From NCBI GenBank assembly GCA_964475595.1, contig CAYYXG010000005.1, positions 68,030-132,029 on the forward strand: a stretch of 64,000 nt of DNA, read 5' to 3'. Shown in pieces: positions 41,916 through 51,453 of the stretch. The translations under genes and the position numbers were made by a program. The notes under the pieces are model-generated. The model saw only the letters and a list, made by a program, of their open reading frames with translations. It was not told the DNA's origin and searched no databases. The first letter of the stretch is position 1. Every line of letters begins with the position of its first letter. Source of the DNA: RGEC01 sp964475595 (GTDB taxonomy: Bacteria > Bacteroidota > Bacteroidia > NS11-12g > UBA955).

Positions 41916-42701
41916 TTACGGCTTCCTAATATATCTGTGATTCATTACAGTATTTGAACCTTCATTATTGTCATTCTTATGAATAAATACCAGGTTGTGA
42001 TAAAAATGTACCGAAACTATGTTTTTATCATAATATGTATCTTCATAGTTTTCATCCGGTATTTCCTGATAATTAAGACAGTCCGTGAGGGTCTTTATGT
42101 AATTCATTGCGGTTTTAGGATTATTCAAGTTTTTACTGTCCCCACCATAACTCTCCCAGTAAGAGGTTTGGAGGTCTTCAATTACATAGACACCACCTTT
42201 ATTTAATTGAGGAAAAAGTAATTTAAATGTGTCAATGATATGTTCATTGATATGGCTGCCATCATCTATAATAATATCAAATGGCCCCTCATTTCTGCAT
42301 AGTTCATGAATAAATTCTTTGTCTACCTGACTGCCTTTAAATATTTTAATACGCTTTTCTTGTAAAGCTCTCTTGTCATGAATATCAAAAGAAATTATAT
42401 CCGCAAAAGGAAAATAACGCTTCCACATTCTTAACGACTCACCACCAGATTTCAAATCTTCATATCCTCCTACACCAATCTCAAGAAGTTTTATTTTTTT
42501 AAACCTATATTTCTTAAAATGTGCCATATAATGGCCTGTATACCAATGACTCCCTGTTTTATCTGTGCCATATATTTCAGCAAGCTTCGTCAAATCATTA
42601 CTCCTCAGCATTGCCAAAATATTTATTCTTAAATATTTAATGCTAACTGGTAATTTTTGTGTAAATAATATAGAAAATGTATTATAGATTTTTTTGAGCA
42701 T
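41916..42701 (-). CDS. Class I SAM-dependent methyltransferase (TylF/MycE-like sugar O-methyltransferase)
   Basis: 261 residues. A typical segment LAEIYGTDKTGSHWYTGHY at 40-58 precedes the SAM site LLEIGVGG at 72-79. FDIIIDDGSHINEH at 141-154 and GGVYVIEDLQTSYW follow. This order matches demethylmacrocin/mycinamicin-type O-methyltransferases, which methylate sugar hydroxyls and use metal through Asp-Asp residues. In this setting it could cap or decorate the chain. It is preceded by a 129-base AT-rich gap containing a 17-codon reading frame, and 57 bases separate it from the next GT2. Confidence 0.83.
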   Translation of the reverse strand: MLKKIYNTFSILFTQKLPVSIKYLRINILAMLRSNDLTKLAEIYGTDKTGSHWYTGHYMAHFKKYRFKKIKLLEIGVGGYEDLKSGGESLRMWKRYFPFADIISFDIHDKRALQEKRIKIFKGSQVDKEFIHELCRNEGPFDIIIDDGSHINEHIIDTFKLLFPQLNKGGVYVIEDLQTSYWESYGGDSKNLNNPKTAMNYIKTLTDCLNYQEIPDENYEDTYYDKNIVSVHFYHNLVFIHKNDNNEGSNTVMNHRYIRKP

Positions 42702-42704
42702 ATC

Positions 42705-42758
42705 TTACTGAGAATTATTTAGTTGTTTTTTAGGATATTTTTTTATTTTGTTAATCAT
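42705..42758 (-). other. 17-codon Lys/Asn-rich reading frame upstream of the methyltransferase
   Basis: An ATG at 42758 opens MINKIKKYPKKQLNNSQ, ending three bases before the methyltransferase start codon, in the only gap above 100 bases in this stretch. It may be a chance ORF in AT-rich DNA, a leader coupled to the methyltransferase, or a remnant. There is no family evidence. Confidence 0.15.
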
Positions 42759-42830
42759 TACTCTATAAGCTTTTAAATAAATGTTTTTATTGTTTTTACT
42801 CTAACAAATCTCCAGGTACTATAATCTTTA

Positions 42831-44108
42831 TTAGTTAAGTAGACTGTGTAATCTATTCTCAGCGGAAACAGATTGAGCATGATTGCTTTTTACATAATCA
42901 TGTGCAAGCCTCAGATTGCGTTCTGTGCACTCTACATCACTGATTATCCTTTCAACACCCTTTATAAAATCATCAGGGGTATTTGCAATAACTAAACCAT
43001 TTCCGTCGGTAAGATTTATACCATCTGCCCCTTCCTGTGTGGATATAACTGGCACACCGTAGGCCATAGCATACAATATTTTCATTCTGATACCACTTCC
43101 ATATCTCACCGGTACTAGCATGATTTTATGCATAACAAACGCTTTTAAATCATCCACAAAACCTACAAACTCCAACCACTTTTTGTCAGCATAACTGTTT
43201 CTAAATGAATCAGACCAATCGCCTGCCACATACAAAACCATACCCGTTTTTGAATGCATTAAATCTCCAATTTCAGAAATATACCATAGGAGTGCATCTT
43301 TATTGGGTTGATGACCCTCTGCTCCAATAAAACAAAGAGCCGCATACTTCTTCTCTACATGTGCAATATCTGAAAAAACATTATCAGGCACAGGCGCTTT
43401 GGTTAGAAATAATCTTTCCTTAGGGAGTTTTTCACCTAATGATTGTATGTCTGCATCACTGAATACACCTACTTTATCGTATCCGCCCAAGAGTGATAGC
43501 TCCTGATACTTTACAAAATCAATCATATAACGATCATAATCGCTTTCAAGTTTTTTACATTTTCTGAGATTTGATTCCAACCTCATATATCTTAACTCAT
43601 GATGTATAAATATTTTTTTTGTTTTTTCCGGAAGCAGCGGTAAAAGACTTATAAATTCAAAAAAATCAACCTGTATCAAATTATATTGATTTTGTTCAAA
43701 TACATCCATCAAAAACCTGTGAAAGCTTTGATCTACAGGATGATATACCCTCGTCATGTTTGGATTGTACAACTCCGGTATATCATTTTGCTTTGGAGAA
43801 TAAAGATTATAATTAACCAAAATAGATTTAAGTTTTCTTTTGATTCTATTCCATACTTTATTTTTTTTACTTTCTTGAATATCCAGATATTGAATCAATG
43901 CAACATTAGGCCATAACTTGTTTAGCTGCTTCAAGGTAACTTTATCGTCCTCACTCCTTACAACCACAAGCAGATCTATTTCTAAATGATTACGTAAAGA
44001 ATCAATTATTGAAAATTGCGATACAATACCCCCAAAACCAACAGGTGCGGGTATATATGGTGTTATGATTAATAATTTATTGGGATCCTGTGTAGCGTGA
44101 TTAATCAT
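42831..44108 (-). CDS. GT4-family glycosyltransferase
   Basis: 425 residues. It opens LLIITPYIPAPVGFGGIVSQFS and has FIGAEGHQPNKDALLWYISEI and LVPVRYGSGIRMKILYAMAYGVPVIS, the GT4 donor site as found in WbcX/WsaF-like enzymes with GSGIRMK before the conserved Gly. Length is normal. It follows the WbsX gene by 9 bases. A 129-base gap follows on the mRNA. AT-rich relative to modules at either end of the operon. Confidence 0.86.
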   Translation of the reverse strand: MINHATQDPNKLLIITPYIPAPVGFGGIVSQFSIIDSLRNHLEIDLLVVVRSEDDKVTLKQLNKLWPNVALIQYLDIQESKKNKVWNRIKRKLKSILVNYNLYSPKQNDIPELYNPNMTRVYHPVDQSFHRFLMDVFEQNQYNLIQVDFFEFISLLPLLPEKTKKIFIHHELRYMRLESNLRKCKKLESDYDRYMIDFVKYQELSLLGGYDKVGVFSDADIQSLGEKLPKERLFLTKAPVPDNVFSDIAHVEKKYAALCFIGAEGHQPNKDALLWYISEIGDLMHSKTGMVLYVAGDWSDSFRNSYADKKWLEFVGFVDDLKAFVMHKIMLVPVRYGSGIRMKILYAMAYGVPVISTQEGADGINLTDGNGLVIANTPDDFIKGVERIISDVECTERNLRLAHDYVKSNHAQSVSAENRLHSLLN

Positions 44109-44117
44109 TTTATTAGT

Positions 44118-45230
44118 TCAAATATGGATTGCTCGAGTAGCTTTAACTGCTTCCAAATAACCCCTGCGAAATTGCATAGACGGTTCTAAAACATTTCCTT
44201 CAGCCCACTCGTTCCATGATTTAATATACACTACTTTCTCTTCTTTTTTGGTATTCCGGGGCATTGCCTCAAACGCCTTATGCAGATGTTTTTTAAATAG
44301 CTCCGGACTTGGATTCGTTAACACCGTTCCACGCCTTTTTTTGCGGGGAGTATTGTCCCAACCGGTAACCACCACGGGAAATTCCTTCTCATGTAATTCT
44401 TGATTAAAGTGAGAATCTACAAAATGCTTATAGCTGTACAAATTCGGTCCTTTATTCGGAAAATTTTTTAAATAGTCTGTCAGTCTAACATCAGTTAAAC
44501 GCATGGAGAGTTTATTGATGAGATTGTTCTTAACCAATTCCTCTTTTATGTTGGGTGAACCCGCCGAAAAAGAATCAAATCCGAGATCCAGAGCGTTGGA
44601 AAGTGCATTGATGGCATTAAAATGTATGCCCGCCAGGCCATTTTTTGCAGCAAGTTCCCGCCATAACTTGAGAAAATGGGGAATATCTGGATGGCTGTAG
44701 GGCAAATAAACCGAGAAAAGAACATTGCCATTGATTCTGATATACCTTTCATCTTTGAAGTATGGTAAGGTTTCATAAAAGAACTTTTCATAATCCTCCT
44801 TACCGAGATACTCCTGTTGGATCAATATTTGTTTTTCACTGCCTACCCAACGCCTAGACCAAGTCTCATTGGCCCAGGCCAGGTTAAAAGGCAGCTTAAG
44901 ATCCGTATTTTTTAGTTTATTTCTTAAAGGTGTTTCCAAGATTGTTTTGCCCCTACCAAACCAATAATACCAATAACAAAAACCATCTACGCCATACTCA
45001 AAAGCCAGATCCTCTTGTTGCTGCTGTATTTCTGTCAGCCTCAAATCATAATATCCTAAATCAGCAGGAAGGAAAGGTTGTTTGTGACCTTTAAACAGTG
45101 GTTTTGCTTTCGTAACATTGGTCCATTCTGTGAAACCCTTTCCCCACCAACTATTATTTTCAGGGATAGGGTGGAATTGGGGGAGATAGTAACATAATAA
45201 TTTAAACTCAATCATAACATTATTTTTCAA
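44118..45230 (-). CDS. WbsX-like glycan protein (GH99-like domain)
   Basis: 370 residues covering one WbsX/GH99-like domain. The start CYYLPQFHPIPENNSWWGKGFTEW is diagnostic, followed by YGVDGFCYWYYWFGRG, LAWANETWSRRW and late VYIKSWNEWAEGNVLEP. WbsX proteins occur in O-antigen and capsule loci, and some are fused to glycosyltransferases. Activity is not firmly known; a glycosidase-like or transferase role is possible. Starts at 45230 or 45215 are both reasonable. It lies 36 bases below an AT-rich GT and 9 above a GT4. Confidence 0.88.
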   Translation of the reverse strand: MKNNVMIEFKLLCYYLPQFHPIPENNSWWGKGFTEWTNVTKAKPLFKGHKQPFLPADLGYYDLRLTEIQQQQEDLAFEYGVDGFCYWYYWFGRGKTILETPLRNKLKNTDLKLPFNLAWANETWSRRWVGSEKQILIQQEYLGKEDYEKFFYETLPYFKDERYIRINGNVLFSVYLPYSHPDIPHFLKLWRELAAKNGLAGIHFNAINALSNALDLGFDSFSAGSPNIKEELVKNNLINKLSMRLTDVRLTDYLKNFPNKGPNLYSYKHFVDSHFNQELHEKEFPVVVTGWDNTPRKKRRGTVLTNPSPELFKKHLHKAFEAMPRNTKKEEKVVYIKSWNEWAEGNVLEPSMQFRRGYLEAVKATRAIHI

Positions 45231-45266
45231 AGGCTTGGCATTAAGATTATTAGAATGTATTTATAA

Positions 45267-46775
45267 TTAATAAAATATAAATCGTACGAATCTAAACATA
45301 TTAAAACCAATAATCTTATTTGTAAACAAAATATTGTTAATCCGAGAGAAAATATTTATTTTATCGTAGTGTAGGATTAAGGAGAGTTGCTCGAACAAAT
45401 CCAACTTTATTCTTAATTTCTTACTATATTTCATTTTGTTGTGTGTAATATTACATGAATTATATTTATTTAAATTATCATCTATAAGGTATGTTTGGTC
45501 TATGTTTTTAATATTATTATAAACATTTAACATTCTTATATGTTGACTGTTATAATTAATTTTGTAACATGCCTTTCTTATAAGATCTAGGTACTTTTCA
45601 AAAGTTTTGGGATGTGCAAAGTTATTTTCAATATAGATATCGCCTTGTAGGGATTGATTTTCACTAATAACACCCCACTTAAGTATTGGAACAAGTCCAT
45701 GAGAGATGGATTCTAAAAGGGCCATATATGAGCCTAATGGATATGGGTCTAATACATAATCTCCGATGCTGAGAATACTCTCAGGGCTAGAAATCATCCC
45801 AAAGCATAATACTCTTTCTGAAGGTTTAGTTCCGGCTAAACGTAAATAATCATTTATAGTTATCCCAATTAATAGTACTTTAGTATTTATGTTTATATTT
45901 ATTATATAATCTATTATTTCTAAAATATTGTACTCCTTTGTTGGTTTTAACTTATATGCACTCGCAATTAACACAAATATTACATCATTGGTTGAAAAGC
46001 CCAAATTACCTCTTAAGCGCTTTTTTTTCTCATAATTCAATAATTCATCGGGTGGGTCTAATAAAACTGGAAGTTTTATATATTTACACTTAAGCTGCCT
46101 CTCATTAAAACATATATCTTGACCAAATTGACGGTAATTAATAACTACATCCATGCAATTTATACCTACCCAAAAAGAGTGATCAGAATGATTTATAAAA
46201 ATAGTATGTGGGCGTTTAACGCTATATAATAAAATAACAGAAAGTATATCGTCAGGATGAATGAAACAAAAAACTTTACTTGCAGACGTGATGAATTGCC
46301 GAGCGCTCAATATTTTTTGAACATCTTCTTTTTCGGTAAATACTATAGTTTTATTTATTATGTTTTGCTTATTTAAATCAGCAAAATCACTTGGGTATTC
46401 GACATCTCCTTGATCCATTAAAAGAAGAGTAATTGAAGCAGATGTTTTCTTTTTTGTCTGTATAATTAATCTTTTCAACCATTTGCTGTGCCCTCCTGAA
46501 GGATAAACTCTGGAGGCTAAAAACACAAAATCTTCTTTATTAATTTGTTCAACAATCTCCTCTTGGGGGAGTTTAACTGCTATTTTCATTAACTCTTTTT
46601 CTAACCAATCTGATTTGAATTTTATTTGTACTTGGAATAAATATTTTGCTATTTCCTTTAAAAATAAAACTTTTTCAGATTCGTTATTTTTTTTTAATAT
46701 ATAGATTAATTTGAGTAATAAATAAAAAAGATAATATTTTATATATTTAAATAATATTTTGGTTTTTAACTGCAT
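45267..46775 (-). CDS. Large AT-rich putative GT-B glycosyltransferase
   Basis: 502 residues. Residues about 85-400 look like GT-B: VFLASRVYPSGGHSKWL, CFIHPDDIL, VFVLIASAYKLKPTKEY and YVLDPYPLGSYMALLESISHG at the donor site. The N-terminus (1-30) is hydrophobic and basic and may associate with the membrane. The C-terminal 100 residues are Asn/Lys-rich with no similarity I recognise. It is the most AT-rich gene in the window, with many AAA, ATA and TTA codons, and is set off by gaps of 64 and 36 bases. That suggests separate acquisition. Function is inferred. Confidence 0.7.
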   Translation of the reverse strand: MQLKTKILFKYIKYYLFYLLLKLIYILKKNNESEKVLFLKEIAKYLFQVQIKFKSDWLEKELMKIAVKLPQEEIVEQINKEDFVFLASRVYPSGGHSKWLKRLIIQTKKKTSASITLLLMDQGDVEYPSDFADLNKQNIINKTIVFTEKEDVQKILSARQFITSASKVFCFIHPDDILSVILLYSVKRPHTIFINHSDHSFWVGINCMDVVINYRQFGQDICFNERQLKCKYIKLPVLLDPPDELLNYEKKKRLRGNLGFSTNDVIFVLIASAYKLKPTKEYNILEIIDYIINININTKVLLIGITINDYLRLAGTKPSERVLCFGMISSPESILSIGDYVLDPYPLGSYMALLESISHGLVPILKWGVISENQSLQGDIYIENNFAHPKTFEKYLDLIRKACYKINYNSQHIRMLNVYNNIKNIDQTYLIDDNLNKYNSCNITHNKMKYSKKLRIKLDLFEQLSLILHYDKINIFSRINNILFTNKIIGFNMFRFVRFIFY

Positions 46776-46839
46776 GTACTTATATTATTCGGTTTAATTA
46801 ATAATATATAGAATCTGTAAACAATGGTTTTAGACGTTG

Positions 46840-47949
46840 TTAAAATTTATTTAAAGTATCTACAATATATGTAAGATCATCATCGTTCAAGGTAGGAGAT
46901 ATTGGGAGCGACAATACAGTCTTGTGCAGTAATTCTGTGACAGGAAGGCAATTGCATTCGATTTGTGTATCAACAAAGGCTTTTTGTTTGTGAGGTGGAA
47001 TAGGATAATGTATTAAGGTTTGAATTCCTGAATCCAATAAATAATCACGCAAACTGTCCCTTGCTTCGCATGTGATAACAAATAAATGCCAGACATGCTC
47101 TTTGGCTTCATAAGGGATTTGAGGCAGAATAATTTTCTTGTTTTTTATGTTAGTGCAATAATATTCGGCTATCTCTCTCCGTTTTTGGTTTTCAGCATCC
47201 AGGTATTTTAATTTTACACTTAATACAACGGCTTGTATTTCGTCCAACCTAGAATTAACTCCTTGATAAATATTGACATACTTTTCTCTCGAACCATAAT
47301 TACCAAGTGCTCGAATTAACTCAGCCAATTCTTCATCATTTGTGGCTACTGCACCAGCATCGCCTATAGCGCCAAGATTTTTTCCCGGATAAAAACTAAA
47401 TCCTGCGGCGTCCCCCAATGCGCCGGTTTTTATACCATTCCAAACTGCTCCTATTGCCTGTGCATTGTCCTCGATAATTTTTAGATCATGTTTCTTTGCT
47501 AAGATTGTTAATTTTTCAGACCAACAAACACGACCATATAGATGCACAACCATAATAGCTTTTGTCCTTCCTGTAATTTTTTCCTCAACTTTTTTAAAAT
47601 CTAAATTAAATGTATTTAGATCAGGTTCTATCAAGACGGGGACTAGTTTATTCTCTGTAATAGCTAAAATTGAGGCTATATAAGTATTTGCCGGAACAAT
47701 TACTTCATCGCCTTCTTGCATGAATCCTGACTGCAAATAAGCTTTAAATATTAACCGTAATGCATCCAGCCCATTAGCAACTCCCACAACTTTTTTTACT
47801 CCACAATATGATGCTAAATCTTTTTCAAAAACGGATAGTTCTTGACCCAAGATATAGCGACCCGACCTCCAAACCCTTAATAAGTTATCTTCTATCTCAT
47901 TATGATGTAAAGAATTGATTTTATTTATATCTAAAAAATTTACCTTCAT
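46840..47949 (-). CDS. DegT/DnrJ/EryC1 aminotransferase, FdtB/QdtB-like
   Basis: 369 residues. It opens VNFLDINKIN, with GVANGLDALRLIF, VIVPANTYIAS and EDNAQAIGA, and the PLP Lys190 in FSFYPGKNLGAIGDAGA. GRYILGQELSVFEKDLA is typical of dTDP-3-amino-3,6-dideoxyhexose transaminases (FdtB, QdtB), which aminate the 3-keto sugar made by FdtA. A FdtA-like isomerase lies five genes upstream at 52410-52820. It overlaps the FkbM gene by 4 bp. The 3-amino assignment depends on this pairing and is a good but not certain inference. Confidence 0.87.
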   Translation of the reverse strand: MKVNFLDINKINSLHHNEIEDNLLRVWRSGRYILGQELSVFEKDLASYCGVKKVVGVANGLDALRLIFKAYLQSGFMQEGDEVIVPANTYIASILAITENKLVPVLIEPDLNTFNLDFKKVEEKITGRTKAIMVVHLYGRVCWSEKLTILAKKHDLKIIEDNAQAIGAVWNGIKTGALGDAAGFSFYPGKNLGAIGDAGAVATNDEELAELIRALGNYGSREKYVNIYQGVNSRLDEIQAVVLSVKLKYLDAENQKRREIAEYYCTNIKNKKIILPQIPYEAKEHVWHLFVITCEARDSLRDYLLDSGIQTLIHYPIPPHKQKAFVDTQIECNCLPVTELLHKTVLSLPISPTLNDDDLTYIVDTLNKF

Positions 47950-49037
47950 GACATTCTTTTACAATATAGAACCAAATCCATGCCATCATTTCCATGTTGA
48001 CGCAAATAGTAGTTATAATTTTTGTTTAACGAATAAATATAATTGCCAATTTTCCAAATATCATCAAACCGATGATAAACACTAATTGCAAAGGAACATC
48101 TCTGGCCCACAACAAAACTTTTCATTCCCTTTAGACAATTTAACTCATTACCCTCGACATCTAATTTTACAAAATTTTGATTGTGATACTCAGCGGTAAC
48201 TACATCATCGATGCTAATCAATTGAACCAATGTTTTACCGCTTGCCTCTATTTTTGAACCCATACCCATTTCGCCCTCAAATTTTACCAAATTATTTTTA
48301 TTGGAAACACCAGCTTGCAAACATAAAATCTTATTTTTTACTGTATTTTTTAAAGAATTAACATTCCAAAGTAAATTCTTATAATTAGTATTATCAGGTT
48401 CAAATGCTACTACTCTACCAAAATTTGGATGTTCTTTAACAAATTTAGTAACAGTGTCACCATCGTAAGCCCCACAGTCAATGTACAAACAATTGTCAAA
48501 CATCTTGTTATTAAATAAATCTGGAGGAAAATAGCAGTCGCCATCGCCTTCCGGGTACAATTCAATGTTAAAGGATTGTCTTGCAGCAAGATTAGAGTTG
48601 AATATTTCTATGGATTTTTTATCACTTAATTTATTGACAAACTGCTTAATATGATTTAATTCGTTCACATATCTTTTTATATTTACGTAATTTAAAAAGG
48701 GCAGAAAAATACTTTCAAACAATCTGAATAATTCTAGAAAGGAAACAATATTAGAAAATCCAAAATCATTCAATTGTTTTTTTATTATTTTAAAACTTGC
48801 TTTAGGATTAAAAACTGATACAATTACAACTACCTCTTTGTTCTTATAATTGCGCAAATAGTTATAGTTTCTTATATAGATTTTATCATCAAATAAAATA
48901 TCTTCTAATAGATTGTTGTCCGCAATAAATACTGGCTTGTAACCTATTTTTTTAAGCTTGTAATATATACTCTTTCCTAGTGTTCCTGCACCAATCAGAA
49001 CAAATTTCTTTTCTTTAATTAACTCTGTAGTTAACAT
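47946..49037 (-). CDS. FkbM-family methyltransferase with an N-terminal nucleotide-binding domain
   Basis: 363 residues. Residues 1-110 look like a Rossmann domain (VLIGAGTLGKSIYYKL at 13-28) similar to those at the front of NeuD/PglD proteins. The C-terminal half is an FkbM SAM-dependent O-methyltransferase with DCGAYDGDT at 187-195, VVAFEPDN and LVQLISIDDVV, then FVKLDVEGNE. The two-part layout is less common than FkbM alone. It would methylate a sugar or a substituent. It lies 2 bases after the PhyH gene and overlaps the DegT gene by 4 bp. Confidence 0.84.
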   Translation of the reverse strand: MLTTELIKEKKFVLIGAGTLGKSIYYKLKKIGYKPVFIADNNLLEDILFDDKIYIRNYNYLRNYKNKEVVVIVSVFNPKASFKIIKKQLNDFGFSNIVSFLELFRLFESIFLPFLNYVNIKRYVNELNHIKQFVNKLSDKKSIEIFNSNLAARQSFNIELYPEGDGDCYFPPDLFNNKMFDNCLYIDCGAYDGDTVTKFVKEHPNFGRVVAFEPDNTNYKNLLWNVNSLKNTVKNKILCLQAGVSNKNNLVKFEGEMGMGSKIEASGKTLVQLISIDDVVTAEYHNQNFVKLDVEGNELNCLKGMKSFVVGQRCSFAISVYHRFDDIWKIGNYIYSLNKNYNYYLRQHGNDGMDLVLYCKRMS

Positions 49038-49039
49038 TG

Positions 49040-49861
49040 CTATTTATTTCGCCTAATTCGCTTTAATCTAAAAGACTTTACGTCACTATCTGTTTCGCTT
49101 TCATAACCAAGAAACCTAGAATAAAATTCATGGTCAGAGAAACGGCCATTTAACATATTAGGAAAACTAATCTGTTGCTTTATAAAAGGGGCAACGTACA
49201 TATTATTGATACCCCTCCTAATATTCTCCGTTGAGTTAGATCCAGATCTATGGTACATCATAGAATTAAATATAATAACTGATCCGGCATTTGAACTCAA
49301 TTGAACTTCATTAAAATCAATATATTTAAGGGAAGGACATTTTTCGAAATTATGAGTATGTGGTAATACTACTGTTCCACCGGTTAATTTATTAAAATCA
49401 TCTACACAAAAAAGTGCACTCAATGCAAGTGGCCTTGATGATACAAAATGTTGATAGTTCAAATCTCTATGATGTGCATATGCGTTTGGTTTCTTATTTG
49501 TCATTGGCATATTGAAAACACCATTCTGTAGCATAAGAACATAATAATCACCAAGAATATCCTTAACTACTTCTAGTACTTTGATATTGGCAGCGATTTT
49601 ATGGAGGAAAAAATCATCATACACAAGAGGTGCTCTAACATTATACGCATCGTTAATTTGAAATAACAATTCTTCTGATCCAATTTCCTCAATTTGTTTT
49701 TTATACAAATTATCTAATACATCTCTTGTATATTTCAATTCTTCCGGACTCAAAACATTTTCAATTATCGTATACCCTTTAATTAAAATATCCTCTTTGT
49801 GCAAGTCTAGTTCAGTGTTAGACAGGTTTATTTCATTAACTCCAAAGATTGTAAAATCCAT
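49040..49861 (-). CDS. Phytanoyl-CoA-dioxygenase-family Fe(II)/2-oxoglutarate oxygenase (PhyH 1)
   Basis: 273 residues. The double-stranded beta-helix iron site is visible as HHRDLNYQ (His131, Asp133) and MYHRSGSN (His204), with Arg215/216 in ENIRRGINN for 2-oxoglutarate. GGTVVLPHTHNF is the usual middle segment. PhyH-like enzymes hydroxylate small molecules; those in sugar loci may oxidise a sugar or its acyl side chain. It sits between an FkbM methyltransferase and a beta-propeller. A second PhyH, at 60226-61020, is also near a propeller gene. Confidence 0.87.
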   Translation of the reverse strand: MDFTIFGVNEINLSNTELDLHKEDILIKGYTIIENVLSPEELKYTRDVLDNLYKKQIEEIGSEELLFQINDAYNVRAPLVYDDFFLHKIAANIKVLEVVKDILGDYYVLMLQNGVFNMPMTNKKPNAYAHHRDLNYQHFVSSRPLALSALFCVDDFNKLTGGTVVLPHTHNFEKCPSLKYIDFNEVQLSSNAGSVIIFNSMMYHRSGSNSTENIRRGINNMYVAPFIKQQISFPNMLNGRFSDHEFYSRFLGYESETDSDVKSFRLKRIRRNK

Positions 49862-49862
49862 A

Positions 49863-50774
49863 TCAATATGTTATTAATTTTGCTAATCCAACTCCATAGT
49901 AACCATATGAATTCCCGTTGTAAAACATCCATACAATACCTTCAACATTGATAACTGACGGATAGGCACTCATTTGTGAATCAAAATCGTCTTCACTTGT
50001 TTCCAATCCAAAATCATCATACTTACGCTCCCAATTTTTTAAGTCCTTTGATATAGCATACTGTAATCTATATGGGCTATCTTTTGTGGATGAACCAAAG
50101 AACATATAAAAGACATCATTCAACTTTATTACATATGGTCTTCCAACTCTATATTCATCATTTACATTTGAAATCGCGATTTCTCCTTTTTGCGTAAAGT
50201 TAATGCCATCTATTGAATCCATTGTCCTTATATCATAAACTGGATAAGTTTTTAAACTATCTTTAATAAAATAACTTCCGCCTCCATACCAAACCTTGTA
50301 CAAACCATTATAGTTAACTACACTATGAACAACTCTAAATAGAGTTTCATCACTTGTTCTCTCGAGTATTGGTACTTTAGAAAATTTTTTAAACGTTTGA
50401 CCATTGTCTTTTGAAATCGCCAATCCGCTAAACACTAAAAATCTAACTTTATTTACAAGTTGATAGCCCGCGTAATATAGCCAAATTTCTTCTCCCACTT
50501 TCATAATGGCAGTTGGTACAACACCATTATCGTCAAAGGAACCATCATCACCAATATCAAGAACAGGACTATCAGACCAGCCTATAATCTCTTCTGGGTT
50601 GTGTTTTGAACAGTCAAAATAACCAATTCTAGAAATCCCATATTCGTCTCTTGCTCCAAAATAAACCCTAATTTTATCTTCATACACATAAGGTGTCGGC
50701 TGCAAAGCAGAATGTTTAGCCCAGTTTAACTTATTAATGGAACTAAATATAATTCCTTTTTTATCCCATTTCAT
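49863..50774 (-). CDS. Five-bladed beta-propeller protein, GH43/GH32-like (copy 1)
   Basis: 303 residues made of repeated blades: VYFGARDEYGISRIGYFD, LYYAGYQ, KVWYGGGS, YMFFGSS and WMFYNGNSYG. The segment FDSQMSAYPSV near the end matches WDSEMVSYGFV in the gene at 58345-59301, so the two are homologues. They resemble the glycosidase clan of beta-fructosidases and arabinanases, but no signal peptide is present, so the protein is probably cytoplasmic and may not be a polymer hydrolase. It overlaps the acyltransferase gene by 14 bp and is one base from PhyH 1. Confidence 0.8.
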   Translation of the reverse strand: MKWDKKGIIFSSINKLNWAKHSALQPTPYVYEDKIRVYFGARDEYGISRIGYFDCSKHNPEEIIGWSDSPVLDIGDDGSFDDNGVVPTAIMKVGEEIWLYYAGYQLVNKVRFLVFSGLAISKDNGQTFKKFSKVPILERTSDETLFRVVHSVVNYNGLYKVWYGGGSYFIKDSLKTYPVYDIRTMDSIDGINFTQKGEIAISNVNDEYRVGRPYVIKLNDVFYMFFGSSTKDSPYRLQYAISKDLKNWERKYDDFGLETSEDDFDSQMSAYPSVINVEGIVWMFYNGNSYGYYGVGLAKLITY

Positions 50775-51453
50775 TTTTATCTAGATTAAATGTTTCATAA
50801 CTGTTTTTATTACCTGCTTTTGCTGGCGCCCCTACTAAGACATGACCTTTTTCATTGAAACTTTTTACGATGAGAGCAGCACTTCCTACAACAGTGTCTT
50901 CCGGAATGCTCACATTATCGTTAAATGTGGTATTTACTCCCACAAAACTAGAGGCGCCAATTCGACAAAAACCGGAAATAACAGCATGAGAAGCAATATA
51001 AACATGATCCTCTATTACGGTTTGATGCCCAATATGATTACCACTCCATAAAATAACATTATTGCCTATTTTAACTTTATGTTGTATAACATTATTTTCA
51101 AAAATAAAAACGTTCTCACCAATCTTGACATTCCGCCAAACAAATGCTTTTGAACTAATGTAACTGGCACAATGAAAACCCTTGTTTTTACTAGCCTCAA
51201 ACATTTTCCTCCTGGTTCTATTCAATTTCACATAAGAAATTGCAACATAAACTTCATATTTTTTGGGGTCGTAGTATTTTTCAAGCTCCTCAAAAGCCAC
51301 CACAGGCAATCCAAGATACTTATCTTGTTTTAGATATTCTTTATTTACTGAAAAGGCCACAACTTCATAAACCGAGTCTTCGGTAAAATACTCAAATGCT
51401 ATATCGGCTGTTTCTCCTAAACCTATTATTATTAACTTTTTATTCTTTATCAT
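50761..51453 (-). CDS. NeuD/PglD-like sugar O/N-acetyltransferase
   Basis: About 230 residues from the ATG at 51453; an ATG at 51501 inside the upstream gene adds unrelated residues. The N-terminal Rossmann-like domain starts KLIIIGLGETADIAFEYF. The C-terminal left-handed beta-helix has hexapeptide repeats (VKIGENVFIFENNVIQHKVKIGNN), a HIGHQTVIEDH segment with the likely catalytic His, and the closing LVGAPAKA. In this setting it would N-acetylate the 3-amino sugar made by FdtA and FdtB, replacing FdtC. It overlaps the FemAB-like gene by 14 bp. Confidence 0.86.
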   Translation of the reverse strand: MIKNKKLIIIGLGETADIAFEYFTEDSVYEVVAFSVNKEYLKQDKYLGLPVVAFEELEKYYDPKKYEVYVAISYVKLNRTRRKMFEASKNKGFHCASYISSKAFVWRNVKIGENVFIFENNVIQHKVKIGNNVILWSGNHIGHQTVIEDHVYIASHAVISGFCRIGASSFVGVNTTFNDNVSIPEDTVVGSAALIVKSFNEKGHVLVGAPAKAGNKNSYETFNLDKNEMG

